From the NCBI GenBank assembly GCA_903925515.1, contig CAIYFP010000518.1, positions 1 to 35,705 of the forward strand: a stretch of DNA of 35,705 nt, read 5' to 3'. Position numbers and translations under genes: made by a program. The notes below the pieces were generated by a model. It worked only from the letters and a program-made list of their open reading frames with translations, was not told the origin of the DNA and ran no database searches. This document shows positions 31,343 to 35,705 of the stretch, one piece after another. The stretch comes from an uncultured Verrucomicrobiota bacterium. GTDB lineage: Bacteria > Verrucomicrobiota > Verrucomicrobiia > Limisphaerales > UBA9464. Within the stretch, counting starts at the first letter, position 1. Every line of letters starts with the position of its first letter.

Positions 31343-31711
31343 TCAACGGACGATCTCCCAGCCCGAGGCCACGAGGCCCTTGTAACCCCCAACCAACGAC
31401 GAGACGTTCCGGTAGCCCATCCGCTGCGCCACCTCGCACGTCAGGATGCTCCGGTAGCCCCCCCCGCAATACATCACGATCTCCGCCGACGCGTCCGGGA
31501 ACCTCGCCTCGATGTCCCGCTCCAGCACCCCCTTGCCAAGGTGGACCGCCCCGGCCCCTCGCCCCGCCGCCCACTCCATGTCCTCCCTCACGTCCACAAG
31601 CACCAGCCCCGGGTTCGTCCGCATCCGCTCGCGCAATTCCTCCACCGTCACCTCGCGCACCCGCGCCCGCGCCTCGTCCACCACCTTCAGGAATCCCGCG
31701 GAATGTTGCAT
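31343..31711 (-). CDS. rhodanese-like domain protein
   Basis: VTVEELRERMRTNPGLVLVDVREDMEWAAGRGAGAVHL, active-site loop IVMYCGGGYRS. Start at MQHSAGF (31711). Confidence 0.9.
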   Translation of the reverse strand: MQHSAGFLKVVDEARARVREVTVEELRERMRTNPGLVLVDVREDMEWAAGRGAGAVHLGKGVLERDIEARFPDASAEIVMYCGGGYRSILTCEVAQRMGYRNVSSLVGGYKGLVASGWEIVR

Positions 31712-31806
31712 GAACCCAAGCCTACCCACGCCCCCGTCGGAATGAAGTTCCAAGTTCGCCCCGCCCCCCGGCCGCTCTCGCGCCGCGCGAGCCGGGAGCC
31801 CTTAAA

Positions 31807-31844
31807 CCAAAATGGCTACGCCTGGCTTTGCGCCTCCATCTTGG
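31807..31844. other. imperfect inverted repeat in the rhodanese/recD2 divergent intergenic region
   Basis: CCAAAATGG (31807-31815) versus CCATCTTGG (31836-31844), 8 of 9 pairs complementary. Confidence 0.45.
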
Positions 31845-31979
31845 CTCTTGAAAGCCCTCCGGCGGGACGAATCCTCCGTCATGCAGGAACCGCTCGCCTC
31901 GTCGCCTTCGCCGTCGTCCCGTCCGGCCTCGGCCATCCCATCGTCCGCTCCTGCCCCCAGGGCTTGACCCCCGGCACGA

Positions 31980-34208
31980 GTGCCCCACCCCCAAAACCCG
32001 CGCCCGCCCTTGAGCTTCCAACTGACCCCACCCTCCCAACCTTCCACGCCCGACTCCGTCTCCGGCCTCGTCGAGCGCGTCACGTTCCACAACGAGGAAA
32101 ACGGTTGGTCGGTCCTCAAGGTCCGCGCCAAGGACCATCACGAGCTCGTCACCGTCGTCGGAAGCCTCCCGGCCGTGAACGCCGGCGAATGGCTCGACGC
32201 CTCCGGCCGCTGGGTCCATGACCGCGACTTCGGGCTCCAGCTCAAGGCCGACACCCTCCGAACCAGCCCGCCCGACAGCCCCGACGGCATCGAGCGTTAC
32301 CTCGCCTCCGGCCTCGTCCGGGGCATCGGCCCTTCCTACGCGCGCAAGCTCGTCGCCGCCTTCGGCACCGCCATCTTCGACGTCATCGAGACCGCGTCCG
32401 CTCGCCTCGAGCAGGTCCCCGGCATCGGGCCCAAGCGACGCCTCCGCATCAAGCAGGCATGGAACGAACAAAAGGCCGTCCGCCGCATCATGGTCTTCCT
32501 CCATGGCCACGGCGTCTCCACCGCGCGCGCCGTCCGCATCCACAAGACCTACGGCGACGACGCCATCGACGTCGTCCGCAACGACCCCTACCGGCTCGCC
32601 CGTGACATCCCCGGCATCGGGTTCAAGACCGCGGACCAAATCGCCCTCCATGCAGGTCTCCCGCCCGATTCCCCCAAGCGCATCGACGCCGGCCTTCGCC
32701 ATGTCCTCCTTCAGGCCACCGAGTCCGGCCATTGCGCCCTCCCCTTGGACGATCTCCGCTCCACGGCCTGCGAATGCCTCGCGGCCGACTCCCCGCTCGT
32801 CCTCGCCGGGATCGAACGTTCGCTTCAGCAGGGCGATCTCGTCCGCGAACACATCGACGGCGCCGACCTCCTGTTCCTCCCGCACCTTCGCGAGGCCGAG
32901 CAAGGCATCGCTCGCGGCCTCCTCTCCCGCGTGGCCTGCCCCGCGCCGTTCGCCCACATCGATGCCGCCGGCCTGTTGCCCACCATCGAGGCCGAGACCG
33001 GCCGTCCCCTCGCCCCCAGCCAGCGCCAGGCCCTCATGCAGACGCTGAGGCACGCCGTCATGGTCATCACCGGCGGCCCCGGCGTGGGCAAGACCACCCT
33101 CCTCCAAACCCTCCTCCAACTCCTCGCCCGCCATCAGGTCAGGATGCTCCTCGCCGCCCCAACCGGCCGCGCCGCGCGCCGCCTCTCCGACGCCACCGGC
33201 ATGCCCGCGTCCACGCTCCATCGGCTCATGGAGTTCCAGCCCGGCGGCGCCGGCTTCGCACGCAACCCCTCCAACCCCCTCGCAACCGACCTCCTTGTCA
33301 TCGACGAATGCTCCATGGTCGATGTGCTCCTCATGCACGCCGTCCTCAGGGCCTTGCCAAGGACCGCGGCACTCTGGCTCGTCGGCGACGCCGACCAGCT
33401 TCCCTCCGTCGGACCCGGCAACGTCCTCCGCAACCTCGTCGATTCGGGCGGCCTTCCCGTCGCGCGCCTCGTCGAGGTCTTCCGCCAAGACGGCGGCAGC
33501 CGCATCGTCACCAACGCCCACCGAATCAACTCCGGCTCCCTCCCGGACACCACCCCCTCCTCCTGCCTCACCGACTTCTACTGGATCGAACGCGAGGATC
33601 CCCAACGCATCCTCGCCACCCTCGTCGAGGTCGTCCGTGACCGCATCCCCTCAAGGTTCAACCTCGACCCCATCCGCGACGTCCAGGTCCTCTCCCCGCA
33701 AAACCGCGGCTCCCTCGGCGTCCGCGAGCTCAACCGCGTCCTCCAGTCCTCCCTCAATCCCCCGCGCGAGCCCGACGACGCCGTCCAACGGTTCGGCACC
33801 GACTTCCGCCCCGGCGACAAGGTCCTCCAAACCCGCAACAACTACGACAAGGACGTCTTCAACGGCGACATCGGCCGGGTCACCGCCGTCGATCCCCTTG
33901 AGCAGGAAATCGAGGTGGCCTTCGACAACCGATCCGTCCGGTACGAGTTCGGCGAGCTGGACGAGCTCGCCCTTGCCTACGCCACCACCGTCCACAAGTC
34001 CCAAGGCTCCGAGTTCCCCGCCGTCGTCCTCCCCATGGCGTCCCAGCACCATCTCCTCCTCCAGCGCAACCTCCTCTACACCGCCGTCACCCGAGCAAGG
34101 AAGCTCGTCGTCCTCGTCGGCCAGCCACGCGCCCTGCAACGCGCCGTCCAGAACGCCCACGTCGAACGTCGATGGGGCGGCCTCCTCGCAAGGCTCCGGC
34201 CCGCCTAG
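31980..34208 (+). CDS. recD2: ATP-dependent RecD2-like DNA helicase
   Basis: N-terminal [18 protein letters not shown]; Hh[20 protein letters not shown]; Walker [67 protein letters not shown]. Confidence 0.96.
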   Translation: MPHPQNPRPPLSFQLTPPSQPSTPDSVSGLVERVTFHNEENGWSVLKVRAKDHHELVTVVGSLPAVNAGEWLDASGRWVHDRDFGLQLKADTLRTSPPDSPDGIERYLASGLVRGIGPSYARKLVAAFGTAIFDVIETASARLEQVPGIGPKRRLRIKQAWNEQKAVRRIMVFLHGHGVSTARAVRIHKTYGDDAIDVVRNDPYRLARDIPGIGFKTADQIALHAGLPPDSPKRIDAGLRHVLLQATESGHCALPLDDLRSTACECLAADSPLVLAGIERSLQQGDLVREHIDGADLLFLPHLREAEQGIARGLLSRVACPAPFAHIDAAGLLPTIEAETGRPLAPSQRQALMQTLRHAVMVITGGPGVGKTTLLQTLLQLLARHQVRMLLAAPTGRAARRLSDATGMPASTLHRLMEFQPGGAGFARNPSNPLATDLLVIDECSMVDVLLMHAVLRALPRTAALWLVGDADQLPSVGPGNVLRNLVDSGGLPVARLVEVFRQDGGSRIVTNAHRINSGSLPDTTPSSCLTDFYWIEREDPQRILATLVEVVRDRIPSRFNLDPIRDVQVLSPQNRGSLGVRELNRVLQSSLNPPREPDDAVQRFGTDFRPGDKVLQTRNNYDKDVFNGDIGRVTAVDPLEQEIEVAFDNRSVRYEFGELDELALAYATTVHKSQGSEFPAVVLPMASQHHLLLQRNLLYTAVTRARKLVVLVGQPRALQRAVQNAHVERRWGGLLARLRPA

Positions 34209-34291
34209 GCCCACCCCCCGCCCCCCGCCCCAGCGCCCCATCGCCGGACTTGCCATCCTCACCCGCCTTGGGTTTCCTCCCATCATCTCCT

Positions 34292-35170
34292 ATGCGCATG
34301 CCTTCCACTCCGCTTCCCCGGCGCGGCTTGCCGGGCTTCACCCTCATCGAGCTCCTCGTCGTCATCGCCATCATCGCGATCCTCGCCGGCATGCTCCTCC
34401 CCGCCCTCGGCAAGGCCAAGCAGCGTGCCCAAGGCGTCTCCTGCATGAACAATTCCAAGCAGCTCATGCTCGCATGGAAGCTCTACGCCGACGACAACTC
34501 CGAACGCCTCGTCGGCGCCGCAAGCTGGACCGCTCCCGGCTCCTCCCGCGAGACCCCAAACTGGACCGCCGGAAGCTGGCTCGACGCCTCCCGCGGCCAG
34601 GAATCCCGCCAGGACAACTGGGACCATGACATGTTCACCCGGAAGTCCGTCCTCTGGAAGTACTGCGGCAATTCCATCGGCGTCTGGCATTGCCCCGCCG
34701 ACACCACCATGGGCTTCGATACCCGCCAACGCCGCAAGGTCCCCCGCATCCGCTCCATGTCCATGAACAACTGGGTCGGCGGTCCCCCATGGGGCGAGTC
34801 CGGCCCGGGCTGGAAGGTCTATATCAAGGAGTCCGACATCTCCAACCCCGGCCCCGCCCAGACCTTCGTCCTCCTCGACGAACGCGAGGATTCCATCAAC
34901 GACGGCTACTTCGTCGTGGACATGAACGGCTTCACCGAGGGCAACCCCGACCGCATGATGAAGCTCGTGGACTACCCCGCCCAGTACCACGGCAACTCCG
35001 CCGGGTTCGCCTTCGCCGACGGCCACTCCGAGATCCACAACTGGAAGTCCGCCGAGCTCCGCCGACCCGTCCGCAAGGGCACCCTCCTCGCCCTCAACAT
35101 CGCCATCGGCAGCCGCCCCGACCTCAAGCGCGACGTGTACTGGATGGCCGAACGCTCCACGCGAAAGTAG
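34292..35170 (+). CDS. type II secretion/PulG-like pseudopilin with H-X9-DG motif
   Basis: [61 protein letters not shown]-terminal [12 protein letters not shown]. Confidence 0.92.
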   Translation: MRMPSTPLPRRGLPGFTLIELLVVIAIIAILAGMLLPALGKAKQRAQGVSCMNNSKQLMLAWKLYADDNSERLVGAASWTAPGSSRETPNWTAGSWLDASRGQESRQDNWDHDMFTRKSVLWKYCGNSIGVWHCPADTTMGFDTRQRRKVPRIRSMSMNNWVGGPPWGESGPGWKVYIKESDISNPGPAQTFVLLDEREDSINDGYFVVDMNGFTEGNPDRMMKLVDYPAQYHGNSAGFAFADGHSEIHNWKSAELRRPVRKGTLLALNIAIGSRPDLKRDVYWMAERSTRK

Positions 35171-35187
35171 CGACCCGAGGGCATCGC

Positions 35188-35209
35188 GGGCGCCCAAGGA
35201 AGGGCGCCC
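35188..35209 (+). terminator. candidate transcription terminator hairpin after pseudopilin gene
   Basis: GGGCGCCC-AAGGAA-GGGCGCCC perfect 8-bp stem 17 nt after the stop; no T-tract. Confidence 0.45.
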
Positions 35210-35440
35210 CCCATCATCCCCACCCCAGCCGGCACGACCCTTCAACCCCAAGCCGGCACGCGGATTTCAGATGCCCATACCCTCCGGTGAAGCTCAACCC
35301 TTTGCCCATGCCGTAGGCCACCCGCCCCCTAAGCGTTAACCTCGATCGGCTTCATCCCCGCATCAGGGGAACCGCGCACAAGGAACGGCCCGCGAAGACT
35401 CGGGTCCACGGACACGATCCGCGGCCACGACCGGACTCTC

Positions 35441-35464
35441 TTTTTTTGTGTGTTTCGTGGTTCC
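35441..35464 (-). repeat. degenerate copy of the intergenic 'AACCACGAAACACAC(G)AAA' motif
   Basis: Minus strand reads GGAACCACGAAACACACAAAAAAA; resembles a motif frequently seen between genes in environmental genomes. Only one copy in this window. Confidence 0.4.
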
Positions 35465-35558
35465 AACCCTTGGCCGCCCTCAAGCACCTCGCATGGCTTC
35501 CCTTCACCTACCCGAGGCAGCACGCGACCCACTCGCCCCCGCATGCAACCAAAAAGCC

Positions 35559-35705
35559 TCAATGTGACTTCGTGTGGCTGGAAGGGAGGGGGTCGGGCAG
35601 GTCGAACTCAAGGCGCGACGCCACGAGGTAGATCATTGCCGTGAAGTACCGGACGGTACGGAAGCCGCGCGATTTCCTCTTCACCGTCTGGATGATCCCG
35701 TTCAG
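35559..35705 (-). mobile_element. C-terminal end of an ISL3-like DDE transposase (truncated by window edge)
   Basis: Not in the ORF track. Minus strand 35705→35559 translates LNGIIQTVKRKSRGFRTVRYFTAMIYLVASRLEFDLPDPLPSSHTKSH*, resembling the conserved C-terminal NGxIQxxKxxARGFRxxxxxxxMIYL segment of ISL3-type transposases. Confidence 0.7.

Overview
High-GC bacterial chromosomal window, probably Verrucomicrobiota-like judging by the PulG-like H-X9-DG pseudopilin and general gene content. It is mostly housekeeping and metabolic genes. Supported genes include ung, a radical SAM protein, galM, a sialidase-like gene, split class I fumarase, aspS, P-II (glnB/K), a kexin-like S8 protease coupled to a hydroxyproline epimerase, gluQ, an SDR, ppk1, dapF, TPR/purple acid phosphatase/uronate-isomerase-like/SMP-30 genes, a GATase-fold membrane protein with an ABC-2 exporter, a PQQ-propeller/FucU/HDAC/rhodanese cluster, recD2, a pseudopilin, and the C-terminal end of an ISL3-like transposase at the right edge. 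No CRISPR array, tRNA, rRNA, prophage or recognisable defence system was found. The main non-gene observations are: (i) an apparent 1-nt frameshift separating the signal peptide from the sialidase-like domain at ~4500-4530; (ii) two intergenic dispersed repeat families, one with three copies next to gene 3' ends and one with two ~215-bp copies; (iii) opposite codon dialects on the two strands, tracking a C-rich plus strand that appears to flip at the left edge; (iv) a strong habit of using an A-ending codon (NCA) directly before Trp TGG on both strands. All counts were made by hand and need computation.
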